This document shows positions 1 through 9,500 of a stretch of DNA of 52,735 bases, in pieces. Under the pieces are notes generated by a model that did no database searches, had not been told where the DNA came from, and was given only the letters and a program-made list of their open reading frames with translations. Position 1 is the stretch's first letter. The number at the start of each line of letters is the position of its first letter. The DNA is taken from NCBI GenBank assembly GCA_023415605.1, contig JAEZKB010000191.1, positions 1-52,735 on the forward strand, in the 5' to 3' direction. A program made the position numbers and the translations under genes. This DNA is from Pseudomonadota bacterium. GTDB taxonomy: Bacteria > Pseudomonadota > Alphaproteobacteria > Rhizobiales > Devosiaceae.

Positions 1-66
1 CTGGACGCTTACGGCGCCACGACCGCTTGCACGGGCCGGCTCCGACGGCCTAACCTGTCGTTCCAC

Positions 67-1017
67 GTGACAGGTGTCTCCTTGCAACTCTCCCATGCAT
101 TCCAGCCCGGCGGCCTCGATCGGGCCGCGCATCTGCGCGCCGCTGATACCACGCGCTCTGAACCCGCCGCCCGCACCTACGTGTTTTGGCGCGGCAAGCT
201 GCTGATCGGGGCGGACGAGCAACCGCTGTTGGTGCCGCTCGATGATTCGACGCTCGCCGATTGCCGCGAGCCGCCGATATTTCTGGGCGTCACGGATGCG
301 GGTCCGCGCTTCGCCGCCGACCTCGTGCTGTTCACGCCGCACGAAGACGCCGCCACCATCGGCCAATTTACGGACCAGACGGCGCAGATCCATCCCGGTT
401 TCCCGGACGGCAAGCTGGTCGAAATCCGCGGTCTGATGCCGTCGCTGACGCCCCTCGATGGAGAGTGCATCGCCACGGGCCGGGCTATGCTCGGCTGGCA
501 CGCGACGCATCGCTTCTGTGCCAACTGCGGCGCGCCGAGTGTGGTCGAGAATTCCGGCTGGCAGCGTAAATGTCCGCAATGCGGCACGCAGCATTTTCCG
601 CGTACCGATCCGGTCGTGATCATGGCCATCGTGCGCGATGACAAGCTGTTGCTCGGCCGCGGCCCGAGCTGGCCGGAGCGGATGTACTCGCTGCTCGCCG
701 GCTTCGTCGAGCCGGGCGAGACCATCGAAAACGCCGTGCGCCGCGAAGTCTTCGAGGAGACGCAGGTGGTCGTCGGCCCGGTCAGTTACGTCGCCAGCCA
801 GCCATGGCCTTTCCCGATGTCGCTGATGTTCGGCTGTATCGGCACCGCCACCAGCGAAGCCATCAAGCTCGATCCGGTGGAACTGGCGCATGCGCTCTGG
901 GTCAGCCGCGACGAAGTAAAATCCATTCTCGCCGGTGCCCATCCCTCAATCAACGCGCCGCGCAGCGGCGCCATTGCCGGCGCCATCATCGCCGCCTGGG
1001 CGGCGGGTCAGATCTAG
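67..1017 (+). CDS. nudC: NADH pyrophosphatase (Nudix hydrolase)
   Basis: Hydrolyses NAD(H) to NMN(H) and AMP and in bacteria also removes NAD caps from RNA. Visible features are a zinc ribbon near residues 150-175 (CANCG and CPQCG pairs), a complete Nudix box near residues 215-237 (G, five residues, E, seven residues, REVFEE), and the SQPWPFPMS signature just after it that separates NudC from other Nudix enzymes. Its 316 residues exceed the E. coli enzyme because of the N-terminal extension usual in alphaproteobacteria. The GTG start lacks a clear Shine-Dalgarno, so the true start may be slightly downstream. It is convergent with the thioesterase gene, overlapping it by 4 bases. Confidence 0.93.
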   Translation: MTGVSLQLSHAFQPGGLDRAAHLRAADTTRSEPAARTYVFWRGKLLIGADEQPLLVPLDDSTLADCREPPIFLGVTDAGPRFAADLVLFTPHEDAATIGQFTDQTAQIHPGFPDGKLVEIRGLMPSLTPLDGECIATGRAMLGWHATHRFCANCGAPSVVENSGWQRKCPQCGTQHFPRTDPVVIMAIVRDDKLLLGRGPSWPERMYSLLAGFVEPGETIENAVRREVFEETQVVVGPVSYVASQPWPFPMSLMFGCIGTATSEAIKLDPVELAHALWVSRDEVKSILAGAHPSINAPRSGAIAGAIIAAWAAGQI

Positions 1018-1463
1018 CGCACCCGCGCGACGAACCGGCCTGTCAGCGTAGCACAGGTTGCGCCGCCTGAGGTCACCAAGGCGGCGATCTCGGTGCGGAA
1101 CACTTTGCGCCGGCGCAAGCCTTCGAGGAAACGCGCGCGGCCGTCTTCGGACGGCCAACGGGCCTCGGCCTCGAAGTTGTCGGTGACAGGCTTCAGATAC
1201 TCCATGCCGCCCGACTGGATCACCAGGGTGTCGAACTCGAAGCCGTTGGCCTCGATGGTGGTGCGCACCAGCAGCCAGCACGAGAGCACCGCGGCGGAAT
1301 AGAGGCTGCCGCCGAACCCGGTGCCGGAATAGTTGATGTTGGGCGTCAGCGGTGCGGCAATCCGTGCAGCATCAGCCGAAGCAAGAACAACCCGCACGCC
1401 CATCTCCCGCGACAGCGGGATTTCGCGATGGAGCAGGGTCTCGATGGCGGCCAGGTCGGTCAT
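1014..1463 (-). CDS. YiiD C-terminal-type thioesterase (hotdog fold)
   Basis: A 149-residue single-domain protein of the putative thioesterase family found at the C-terminus of E. coli YiiD. The family hallmark is visible around residues 47-65: the N-x-N-Y-S-G-T-G-F-G-G-S-L-Y segment that forms the start of the hotdog helix. Proteins of this fold hydrolyse acyl-CoA or acyl-ACP thioesters, but the substrate cannot be read from sequence. The start at MTDLAAIE gives the normal family length; the open frame continues far upstream on the minus strand, but that part is antisense to the next gene and looks non-coding. Its 3' end overlaps nudC by 4 bases. Confidence 0.8.
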   Translation of the reverse strand: MTDLAAIETLLHREIPLSREMGVRVVLASADAARIAAPLTPNINYSGTGFGGSLYSAAVLSCWLLVRTTIEANGFEFDTLVIQSGGMEYLKPVTDNFEAEARWPSEDGRARFLEGLRRRKVFRTEIAALVTSGGATCATLTGRFVARVR

Positions 1464-1550
1464 GGTTTTCCTTCGCAACTTCAACCTTCTGCCCGGTTGC
1501 GGGCGAGGGCGCAATCGGCTCAACTCCCGCCGCAAACGAGGAGATGACTC

Positions 1551-2102
1551 ATGGCCGACGTACCGCTGATTGATCCGCTGACCTGGGGCAAGGGTCCCAA
1601 AGTGTTCGAGGTGTTCCTCGAGCCGACCTGTCCCTATTCGGTGAAAACCTTCAATAAGCTCGATCAACTGCTCGCGGAAGTCGGCGAGGACAAGGCCACC
1701 ATCAAGATCCGCATGCAGTCGCAGCCGTGGCACATGTTCTCGGGCGTCATCGTGCGCGCCATCATGGCTGCCGCGACGCTGCCCGAGGGCAAGGCAGCGG
1801 CCAAGAAGGTGCTGGCGGCGGTCGGCGCGCATCGCGAGGAGTTCGAGTTCGAGCACCACGCCACCGGCGCCAACCGCGACCGAACGCCGAACGATATCAT
1901 CCGTGCCATCGAGGGCTATACGGGTCTGAGCCTGATGGCTGCCTTCGACAACCCGCAGCTCGACAAGGCGATCAAGTGGGATACCCGCTACGCCCGGCAG
2001 AACGGCATCCACTTCTCCCCCACCTTCATGATCGACTCGATCGTGCAGCCCGATCTGAGCAGCGGCGACGAAGTCGCGGTCTGGGCCGCAAAACTGCGCT
2101 GA
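1551..2102 (+). CDS. DsbA-like thioredoxin-fold protein
   Basis: A 183-residue cytoplasmic protein (no signal peptide) with a thioredoxin-like fold resembling the DsbA/thioredoxin_4 group. The active-site region EPTCPYS lies near residues 28-34. The second cysteine of a classical CxxC is serine, so a disulfide-exchange role is doubtful and a glutathione- or thiol-binding role is more likely. A cis-proline segment (FSPTFM) near residue 160 fits the fold. GAGGAG lies 7 bases before the ATG. It is divergent from the thioesterase gene. Specific function unknown. Confidence 0.7.
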   Translation: MADVPLIDPLTWGKGPKVFEVFLEPTCPYSVKTFNKLDQLLAEVGEDKATIKIRMQSQPWHMFSGVIVRAIMAAATLPEGKAAAKKVLAAVGAHREEFEFEHHATGANRDRTPNDIIRAIEGYTGLSLMAAFDNPQLDKAIKWDTRYARQNGIHFSPTFMIDSIVQPDLSSGDEVAVWAAKLR

Positions 2103-2219
2103 GCCGACCCCCCGGATTAATTGTGCACCGGCCCCTGAAAGGGGGCTGGCGCGTCATTTTGTAGATGCTATTGCAACGTTCCAACGCCAGCTGCGGCCGT
2201 CTGAAACTCAAGGGATGAG

Positions 2220-3434
2220 ATGACCAAGATTACCGGGATCGAGACCATTCGCACGCGGGCCAATGGGACGTGGCTGTTCGTCAAGGTGTTGACCGATCAG
2301 CCCGGGCTCTATGGCATCGGCTCGGCCAGCGACATGTATCGCTGCAAGGTGGTGCAGGCGGCCATCGAGACCGTTACCCCGCTGCTGATCGGCCGCGACG
2401 TCAGCCGCATCGAAGATATCTGGCAGTCGATCTTCACCTCGACCTATTGGCGTAACGACGCCATAGGCAACACCGTGATCGCCGGCATCGACATGGCGCT
2501 CTGGGATATCAAGGGCAAAGAGGCCGGCATGCCGGTCTACCAGCTGCTCGGCGGCAAAACCCGCAGCGCCGTGGCCGCGTACGCGCATGCGCAGGGCGAT
2601 ACGATCACCGAACTGGAAGATGACGTCCGGCGCTACTGGGAAGAGGGTTACACCGTCATCCGCTGCCAGCTGGGCAATTATGGCGGCGGTGGCTTCCTCG
2701 ACCGCGCCGAGGCCCGTGGGCCCAAGAACCACTGGCCGCAAGACAAGGCCTTCGACGACGACGCCTATCTCAAGGCCATCCCCGAAATGTTCGCGCATTT
2801 GCGCGACAAACTCGGCTGGGGCCCGAAATTCACGCACGACGTGCACGAGCACCTGTCGCCCCACAATGCGGTGCAACTGGCCAAGCTGCTCGAACCGTAC
2901 CGGCTCTATTTCCTCGAAGACCTGCTCTCGCCCGAGCAGGTGCACTGGTATCGCCTCGTACGCCAGCAATGCGCCACGCCGCAGGCCATGGGCGAGCTCT
3001 TCATCAATCCGCACGAATACCTGCCGCTCATCACCGAGCGGCTGATCGACTTCGTCCGCATCCGCGTCTCAAAGGGCGGCGGCATCACCCAGGCCCGCAA
3101 GGTGGCGACGCTCTGCGAGTGGTTCGGCGTGCAGACCGCCTGGCAGGAGGGCGGCGACAACGATCCGGTCAACCAGATGGCCGCCATGCATGTCGATCTC
3201 GCCTCTACCGCCTTCGGCATCCAGGAGGAGAACCATTTCCGGCCCGAGGAATACGACCTGTTCCCCGGCCACGCCATCCTCGAAGGTGGCTATCTCTACG
3301 GCAACGAGCAGCCGGGACTGGGCATCGACATCGACGAGAAGAAGGCCGCGGCTTTGCTCGACCCCGAGCTCGCCGCCAAGTCCTACTATATGGCCGAAGA
3401 CCGCCGCCGCGACGGCGCCATCGTCAGACCGTAG
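2220..3434 (+). CDS. manD: ManD/RspA family sugar acid dehydratase (enolase superfamily)
   Basis: A 404-residue enolase-superfamily protein of the mannonate dehydratase (ManD, formerly RspA) subgroup, which dehydrates D-mannonate or D-gluconate to 2-keto-3-deoxygluconate with Mg2+. Visible ManD hallmarks are the metal-ligand and general-acid segment HDVHEHLSP near residue 206 (Asp and His), the following metal ligands in FLEDLL and MGELF, and the VIRCQ arginine region with a nearby Tyr that forms the Tyr-Arg dyad. Length is normal. Members range from efficient to nearly inactive on mannonate, so the physiological substrate is open. A second, unrelated mannonate dehydratase (UxuA type) lies at 37.6 kb. 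No regulator adjoins it. Confidence 0.85.
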   Translation: MTKITGIETIRTRANGTWLFVKVLTDQPGLYGIGSASDMYRCKVVQAAIETVTPLLIGRDVSRIEDIWQSIFTSTYWRNDAIGNTVIAGIDMALWDIKGKEAGMPVYQLLGGKTRSAVAAYAHAQGDTITELEDDVRRYWEEGYTVIRCQLGNYGGGGFLDRAEARGPKNHWPQDKAFDDDAYLKAIPEMFAHLRDKLGWGPKFTHDVHEHLSPHNAVQLAKLLEPYRLYFLEDLLSPEQVHWYRLVRQQCATPQAMGELFINPHEYLPLITERLIDFVRIRVSKGGGITQARKVATLCEWFGVQTAWQEGGDNDPVNQMAAMHVDLASTAFGIQEENHFRPEEYDLFPGHAILEGGYLYGNEQPGLGIDIDEKKAAALLDPELAAKSYYMAEDRRRDGAIVRP

Positions 3435-3440
3435 GGCGTT

Positions 3441-3473
3441 GCGGGGAACTCAATGCCCCGCTGAGCGCTTTTT
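3441..3473 (+). terminator. possible terminator after manD
   Basis: A 6-bp GC stem (GCGGGG / CCCCGC) with a 9-base loop, followed after 6 bases by a short T run. It sits between the dehydratase stop and the 97-residue gene. Weak; it could only attenuate. Confidence 0.3.
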
Positions 3474-3503
3474 CCGCAAGACGAATTCGATCGGAGAACG
3501 CTC

Positions 3504-3797
3504 ATGACTTTTCCAGCCAATCCCGAACAGCGGTTCCCCAAGGGCGACCACAATCGCCGCCTCGCGCTTGAAATCGACCCGGATGTGTTCGCCGCCCAGG
3601 CCGGCATCACCACCGAGGAACTCCGCGCCTATGAACTCAGCCCGCCCGAAGGGCCATTCGATCCCGTCGTGGCCGAGAAGGTTGGTGCGGCGCTCGAAAT
3701 GATGGAAGGGCTCAAGGTGCCGCGAGTGGACAACGGTCCGGTGCCGGAGAACACCATCCAGGATACGCTGCCGTCGCCGCGCTTTCCTCATCACTAA
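3504..3797 (+). CDS. small helix-turn-helix-like hypothetical protein
   Basis: A 97-residue soluble protein of unknown function. Residues about 28-46 (DPDVFAAQAGITTEELRAY) have the pattern of a helix-turn-helix of the XRE/Cro type: Ala-Gly in the turn and Leu/Tyr in the recognition helix. The tail is proline-rich and probably disordered. It lies about 70 bases downstream of the sugar acid dehydratase on the same strand and might be cotranscribed or regulatory, but nothing proves this. Start chosen at the ATG, preceded by GGAG about 7 bases upstream. Confidence 0.6.
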   Translation: MTFPANPEQRFPKGDHNRRLALEIDPDVFAAQAGITTEELRAYELSPPEGPFDPVVAEKVGAALEMMEGLKVPRVDNGPVPENTIQDTLPSPRFPHH

Positions 3798-3812
3798 GGC
3801 GACGGCCTGGGG

Positions 3813-4181
3813 CTAAGCGGCGGCAGGCTGCCTGAGGATTTTCTCCATCGCTTTGCCCTTGGCCAGTTCATCGACGATCTTGTCGAGGTAGCGGATGTTG
3901 CGCATCATCGGCTCCTCGATGTCTTCAACGCGCATGCCGCAGATCACGCCGGTGATGAGTGAGCGGGCCAGGTTGAGTTTCGGTGCTCTGTTGAAGAAGT
4001 CGCTGAAACTCAGATTTTCCGACAGTGCCTGTTCAAGCGACTGTTGCGTGTGACCGGTAAGCCAGCGGATCAGTTCATCGAGCTCCGCCTTGCTGCGCCC
4101 CTTCCGCTCCACTTTCTGCAGATAGAGCGGGTACACGCTGGAAATGGTGATGGCGTAGACGCGCTCGTTGCTTCTCTTCAT
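3813..4181 (-). CDS. DUF2200 domain-containing protein
   Basis: A 122-residue protein covering the whole DUF2200 family: N-terminal RVYA, a VYPLY segment, a KGRSKAELDELIRWLTG block, and a conserved IRYLDK...ELAKGKAMEKILR C-terminus. The biochemical role is unknown; it is a soluble, alpha-helical, single-domain protein widespread in bacteria. The ATG at 4181 is preferred because GGGAGG lies 6 bases before it; a TTG two codons upstream would overlap that ribosome site. It is convergent with the small HTH-like gene. Confidence 0.85.
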   Translation of the reverse strand: MKRSNERVYAITISSVYPLYLQKVERKGRSKAELDELIRWLTGHTQQSLEQALSENLSFSDFFNRAPKLNLARSLITGVICGMRVEDIEEPMMRNIRYLDKIVDELAKGKAMEKILRQPAAA

Positions 4182-4264
4182 GCTCAACCTCCCGACCAGT
4201 ACACGATAGCCGAGATCGAGGCCATGTCGAGGCCGGCCGCCACTGACGGCCGGCCTCGCCGCCG

Positions 4265-5020
4265 TCAGATGTTCTGGCCGCCCGAGACTTCGATGCGCTG
4301 CGCCGTGACCCAGCGATTGTCCGCCCCGAGCAGGCTGGCGACAGCTGGGCCGATATCGTCGGGCAAGCCGACGCGGCCAAGCGCAATGATGCTTGCGAAG
4401 GCTTCGTTATACGCCGGCGTATCGCGAACCGCGCCGCCGAGAAAGTCGGTCTCGATGGCGCCCGGGGCGACGACATTGGCGGTGATGCCGCGGCTGCCCA
4501 GCTCCTTGGCCATGTAGAGGGTCATGATCTCGACCGCGCCCTTGGCGGCCGAATAGGCCGAAAAGCCCGGATAGGAGGCGCGGGTCAGTCCGCTCGAGAA
4601 GTTCACGATGCGGCCGCCATCCACCATAAAGGGCAGCAGCGCCTGGGTGAGGAAGAACACGCCCTTGACATGCACGTCGAACAGCCGGTCGAACTGCGCT
4701 TCGGTTGTCTCGGCAATGCCCGCCATTTCGCCGTGGCCAGCATTGTTGACGAGGTGGTCGAAGGTCTCGCGGTTCCAGGTAGCGCGCAGGGTAGCGTGCA
4801 CCTGGTTGACGAAGGCCGGGAAGCTCGCAACGTCGCCGGTGTCGAGCTGCAGCGCCACGGCCTTGCGGCCCAGCGCCTCGATCTCGGCGACCGTCTGCTG
4901 AGCGTTCTCTGCGCCATGCAGATAGGTCAGGATCACGTCGCCGCCATGGCGGGCGATGCTGATGGCGGTATTGCGGCCCAGTCCACGGCTGCCGCCGGTC
5001 ACGATGGAAATGGTGGTCAT
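4265..5020 (-). CDS. SDR family oxidoreductase
   Basis: A 251-residue classical short-chain dehydrogenase/reductase. Residues 8-15 (TGGSRGLG) form the NAD(P)-binding glycine motif, NNAG lies near residue 92, a serine of the catalytic triad is in NFSSG near 142, and the YSAAK Tyr/Lys pair is near 156. The substrate is not predictable. It is divergent from an AraC-type regulator whose N-terminal domain belongs to the same family as those commonly paired with such reductases, so the regulator probably controls it through the shared 140-base promoter region. Confidence 0.88.
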   Translation of the reverse strand: MTTISIVTGGSRGLGRNTAISIARHGGDVILTYLHGAENAQQTVAEIEALGRKAVALQLDTGDVASFPAFVNQVHATLRATWNRETFDHLVNNAGHGEMAGIAETTEAQFDRLFDVHVKGVFFLTQALLPFMVDGGRIVNFSSGLTRASYPGFSAYSAAKGAVEIMTLYMAKELGSRGITANVVAPGAIETDFLGGAVRDTPAYNEAFASIIALGRVGLPDDIGPAVASLLGADNRWVTAQRIEVSGGQNI

Positions 5021-5163
5021 TTTCGTTTGTCCTTTCGCAGCGAGTTTCGCTGGAAAGGCTTATCGATCAGGGCGGCCACCGGATGTTGCCGGATCCTCTG
5101 CAGTTCTTGCCTATTCGTCCGAACGGATTGCTCAATGTGTCTTGGGCGCGTATGGTGCGGTCC

Positions 5164-6045
5164 ATGGAAAACGCTCTGCTCGACAGCGTCCGCCGTTTTG
5201 CCAATGCCCGTGCCGACGAGGGTGGGGCGATCCGCACGCCCATCGCCGGCCTCACGGTGGTGCGCGAGACCGTGCCGGGCGCGCTGCAATACGCGGTCAA
5301 CCGGCCTCTGGTGGCGATTGTGCTGCAGGGCAGCAAGCGAGTGACGCTCGGCGCCGAGACCTTCGATTTCGGTGGGGGAGACTCCCTCCTCATCACTGCT
5401 GATGTGCCAACCGTCAGCCAGGTGACCCGCGCCAACGCTGCCCAGCCCTATTTTTCTCTGATCGTCGATCTCGATCTGGCGGTGATCGCCAATCTGGTGC
5501 TCGAAATCGGCTCGGCACCCTTCGCCGCCGGCCAGCCGGTGCGCGTTGATGCGACCGAGGCCGAAGTGGCCGGTGCCGCTCTCCGGCTCATGCATCTTCT
5601 CGACCGCCCGGCTTCGCTGCACGTCCTGGAAGCCTCGCTGGTGCGCGAGCTGCACTACTGGCTGCTGGTGGGCAAGCATGGTGGCGCTATCCGCGCGCTG
5701 GGCGTTGCCGACAGTCATGCGCAGCGCATTGCACGTGCCGTGGGGTTGATCCGCGCCGATCTGGCCAAGCCGCTGCGCGTCGAGCGCCTCGCGCAGGTCG
5801 CGGCGATGGGGCTCTCATCTTTCCACGAGCATTTCCGCGCCGTCACCTCGCTGACGCCGCTGCAGTTCCAGAAGCACCTTCGACTGATCGAAGCCCGCCG
5901 CATGATGCTTTCCGAGGGTGCCATGATCAGCAACGCCGCCTACGCTGTGGGCTATGAGAGCGTGCCGCAGTTCACCCGCGAATACCGCCGGCTCTTCGGC
6001 CTGCCCCCTGGCCGAGAACTCCGCGCCGCGCGGCGTGCCGCCTGA
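5164..6045 (+). CDS. AraC family transcriptional regulator
   Basis: A 293-residue activator with an N-terminal cupin-like AraC_N domain (about residues 20-150; the segment VAIVLQGSKRVTLGAETFDFGGGDSLL is its core, quoted only as a landmark by its ends VAIV and DSLL) and two helix-turn-helix motifs at about 195-290 (VERLAQVAAMGLSSFHEHF and ISNAAYAVGYESVPQFTREY). The ATG at 5164 gives the usual family start; an in-frame start 12 bases upstream is possible. It is divergent from the SDR gene and followed one base later by a SnoaL-like gene. The inducer is unknown. Confidence 0.87.
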   Translation: MENALLDSVRRFANARADEGGAIRTPIAGLTVVRETVPGALQYAVNRPLVAIVLQGSKRVTLGAETFDFGGGDSLLITADVPTVSQVTRANAAQPYFSLIVDLDLAVIANLVLEIGSAPFAAGQPVRVDATEAEVAGAALRLMHLLDRPASLHVLEASLVRELHYWLLVGKHGGAIRALGVADSHAQRIARAVGLIRADLAKPLRVERLAQVAAMGLSSFHEHFRAVTSLTPLQFQKHLRLIEARRMMLSEGAMISNAAYAVGYESVPQFTREYRRLFGLPPGRELRAARRAA

Positions 6046-6046
6046 T

Positions 6047-6433
6047 ATGGTCATCGACGCGCTCAAGCAGCACTATCTCGGCTATCTCGACTGCCTTAAC
6101 CACCAGCGCTGGGCCGAACTGAGCGACTATGTCGACGCTAGCGTCGAGCACAATGGCCGGCCCCTTGGTCTCGCCGGCTATCAGGCCATGTTGGAAGCCG
6201 ATTTTGCCGCCATTCCGGACCTGCAGTTCAACGCTATCCTGCTGATCGCCGAACCGCCCCGCATCGCCGCCCGCCTGGCCTTCGATTGCTCTCCTCGCGG
6301 CGAGTTCCTGGGCCTTGCCGTCAACGGCCGCCGGGTGTCGTTCACCGAGAACGTGTTCTACACCTTCGATGGACCCAGGATCGTCTCGGTCTGGTCCGTC
6401 ATCGACAAGCGTGCCATCGAAGCTCAGCTTTGA
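6047..6433 (+). CDS. SnoaL-like ester cyclase family protein
   Basis: A 128-residue protein of the SnoaL-like / ester cyclase branch of the NTF2 fold. The family pattern is present: an N-terminal helix with YLGYLDCLNHQRW, the V-x-H-N-G-R-P-L-G segment near residues 30-38, the IPDLQF strand near 60, and FTENVFYTF near 103. The ATG begins 1 base after the AraC gene's stop, so the two are almost certainly translated from one message, and the product likely acts on the same compound as the divergent SDR. Catalysis is inferred from family only. Confidence 0.75.
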   Translation: MVIDALKQHYLGYLDCLNHQRWAELSDYVDASVEHNGRPLGLAGYQAMLEADFAAIPDLQFNAILLIAEPPRIAARLAFDCSPRGEFLGLAVNGRRVSFTENVFYTFDGPRIVSVWSVIDKRAIEAQL

Positions 6434-6566
6434 GTCGCCGCCTGACCTCCGGCATTAACCTTTGCGCCTCATTATCCCCCCTTTCGGCTGGCACGTCTTC
6501 TGTCGGGCAGGGTGGGCATTGAGCGTCGGGTCGCCTATGATTCCCGCCTGATTTGCGGGAGATTGC

Positions 6567-9500
6567 ATGACCAAGGACCGGCTGTCCGAGCTTCGCCAAA
6601 CCATTCGCGCCGCAACGCTTGCCGACGAGGCGGCGACATTGGCCCGGCTCGTCGCTGATGCCGGGCTCGATGACGGCGAGCGCGCCTCCATCGGAGTGCG
6701 CGCCACCGAACTGGTGGAAAAGGTCCGCTCCGGCTCGTCTACCGGCATGCTCGAAAGCTTCCTTGCCGAATACACGCTCTCCACCCACGAGGGCATCGCC
6801 TTGATGTGCCTTGCCGAGGCGCTGCTGCGCGTCCCGGACACCAGGACCATCGACGATCTGATCGAAGACAAGATCGCACCCAGCCGCTGGTCCGAACATC
6901 TGGATCGCGCCAACTCGCCGCTCGTGAATGTGTCGACGCTGGCGCTCACCCTCACCGGCGAAGTGCTCCGCGATGGCGGAGCCGGTATCGCCGGCACCAT
7001 CAAGGGCTTCGTGCAACGTATCGGCGAACCGGTGATCCGCTCTGCCGTGCTGCAGGCGATGAAGATTCTCGGCGGCCAGTTTGTCCTCGGTCGCACCATC
7101 GAGGAGGCCACCAAGGTGGCCCGCAAACTCGAAAAGGACGGCTATTCCTATTCATACGACATGCTCGGTGAGGCCGCCCGAACCGAGGACGACGCCAAGC
7201 GCTATCGCACCGCCTATGCCGAGGCCATTGCCGTGCTGGCGACCCGAGCCACCGCCGGCAATGTGCGCGACAATCCCGGCGTCTCGGTCAAGCTCTCGGC
7301 GCTGCATCCACGCTACGAGTTCGCCAAGCGCGAGCGGGTGATGAGCGAGTTGGTCGAGCGTACGCTGGCGCTGGCCATGATGGCGCGCGGCGCCAATATG
7401 GGTTTCAACATCGATGCAGAAGAGGCCGAGAGGCTCGACCTCAGCCTCGACGTCATCGAGGCCGTTCTCGCCGATCCGCGCCTCGAAGGTTGGGATGGCT
7501 TCGGCATCGTCATCCAGGCCTATGGGCAACGTGCCAGCCACGTCATCGATTGGGTCGAGGCACTGGCAGAAAAGCTCGATCGCCGCCTGATGGTGCGGCT
7601 GGTCAAGGGCGCATACTGGGATGCCGAGGTGAAGCGCGCGCAGGTGCTCGGACTGGATGGCTTTCCTGTGTTCACCCGCAAGGCGGCGACCGACATCAGC
7701 TACATCGCCAATGTCCGACGTCTGCTCGAAAAGCGCGAGCGCATCTATCCGCAGTTTGCCACGCACAATGCACACACGACGTCGGCAGTGCTGCAACTGG
7801 CGGCGCAGATCGGCGCCGCGCCGACGGACTACGAGTTCCAGCGCCTGCACGGTATGGGCGAGCGCCTGCACGAAATCCTCCGCACCGAGCACGGGACCCG
7901 GACCCGCATCTATGCGCCGGTCGGACGCCACGCGGATCTTCTCGCCTATCTCGTCCGGCGTCTTCTCGAAAACGGCGCCAATGGCAGCTTTGTCAACATG
8001 ATCGCCGATCGCGACGTGCCCGCGGCCGACGTGGTTCGCGATCCCTTCGTCGCCATCGAGGTAGCGCAGCCGCTCGTGAAGGCACCGGCGGAGCTGTTCG
8101 CGCCCAAGCGCAAGAATTCGCGTGGGCTCGATCTCGCCGACCCGATGATCATGGAGCGGCTCGATCGCCGGCGCACCGCGCATGCCGAGCGCACCTGGAC
8201 CGCCGGTCCCATCATCGACGGGAATGTCGATGGCGCCGACCCGCAGCCGGTCACCAACCCGGCGAACTGTGCCACGGTGGGCGAGGTGACGCACGCGACG
8301 CTGATCGATGTCGCGACCGCAATCGACGCCGCTGAGCGGCACTCGCTCGACTGGTCGTCGCGGCCAGTTGCCGAGCGTGCTGCGCTGCTGCGCAAGGTTG
8401 CTGATCTCTATGAGAACCACGCCACCGAGCTCTTCGCTCTGGCCGCGCGCGAGGCCGGCAAGACGCTTCCTGATTGTGTCGGCGAAGTGCGCGAGGCGGT
8501 CGACTTCCTCCGCTACTACGCCGGCGAGGCGGAGGGGGGCGGACCATGGAATCCGCGTGGCGTCTTCGCCTGCATCTCGCCGTGGAACTTTCCGCTGGCC
8601 ATCTTCACCGGACAGATCGCCGCCGCGCTCGCCACGGGCAACACCGTCATCGCCAAACCGGCCGAGGCGACGCCTTTGATTGCGGCGCGCGCTGTCGAGC
8701 TGATGATCGAGGCCGGTATCCCCAAGGGTGTCATCCAGTTGCTTCCGGGCGAGGGTCGCATCATCGGGCAGGCCCTAGCCTCCGATCCTCGTATCGGCGG
8801 CGTCTGCTTCACCGGCTCACTACCTACCGCCAAAGCCATCGACCAAGCCATGGCCGAGAACCTGCCGCCCGACGCTCCGCTCATCGCCGAGACCGGCGGA
8901 CTCAATGCCATGGTCGTCGACTCTACCGCTCTCCCCGAGCAGGCGGTGCGTGATATTCTGGCCTCTGCTTTCCAGTCGGCCGGTCAGCGCTGTTCCGCTC
9001 TCCGCATCCTCTATATCCAGGAAGAGGCAGCGGAACGGACGCTGGAAATGCTGCACGGCGCGATGGACGAGTTGGCGGTCGGTGACCCGTGGCTGCTGGC
9101 AACCGATATCGGTCCGGTCATCGACCAGCGCGCTTACGACAAGATCGACGCCCACGTGATGAACTTTCACGATCAAGGTGACGTCCTCAAGCGAACGTCT
9201 ACTAGCGGTAATGGGACTTTTGTCGCGCCGACCGTCATTCGAGTGCGCGGTATTGAGGATCTGCGCGAGGAAGTCTTCGGCCCCGTTCTGCACGTCGCAA
9301 CCTTCAAGGCCGACGCTCTCGATGCGGTGATTTCCTCAATCAATGCATCGGGTTACGGCCTAACCTTTGGCCTCCACACCCGCATCGATGCCCGCGTCGA
9401 TCACGTATCGCGGGCGGTGAAAGCGGGGAACATTTACGTCAACCGCAATCAGATCGGCGCCGTGGTCGGTTCCCAACCTTTTGGCGGCGAAGGACTTTCT

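Noticed and set aside
1..66. A possible end of a preceding gene: one frame is open from base 3 to a TAA at 51-53.
   Set aside because: Only 16 codons are visible and they match nothing recognisable; too short to support a partial gene.
1464..2012. Upstream extension of the thioesterase frame.
   Set aside because: It is antisense to the DsbA-like gene and adds nothing family-like; the ATG at 1463 gives normal length.
3445..3468. GGAAC followed at 16 bases by CGCT, resembling an EcfG promoter before the 97-residue gene.
   Set aside because: The -10 departs at an otherwise invariant T, and the GGAAC is part of a GC hairpin; not supported.
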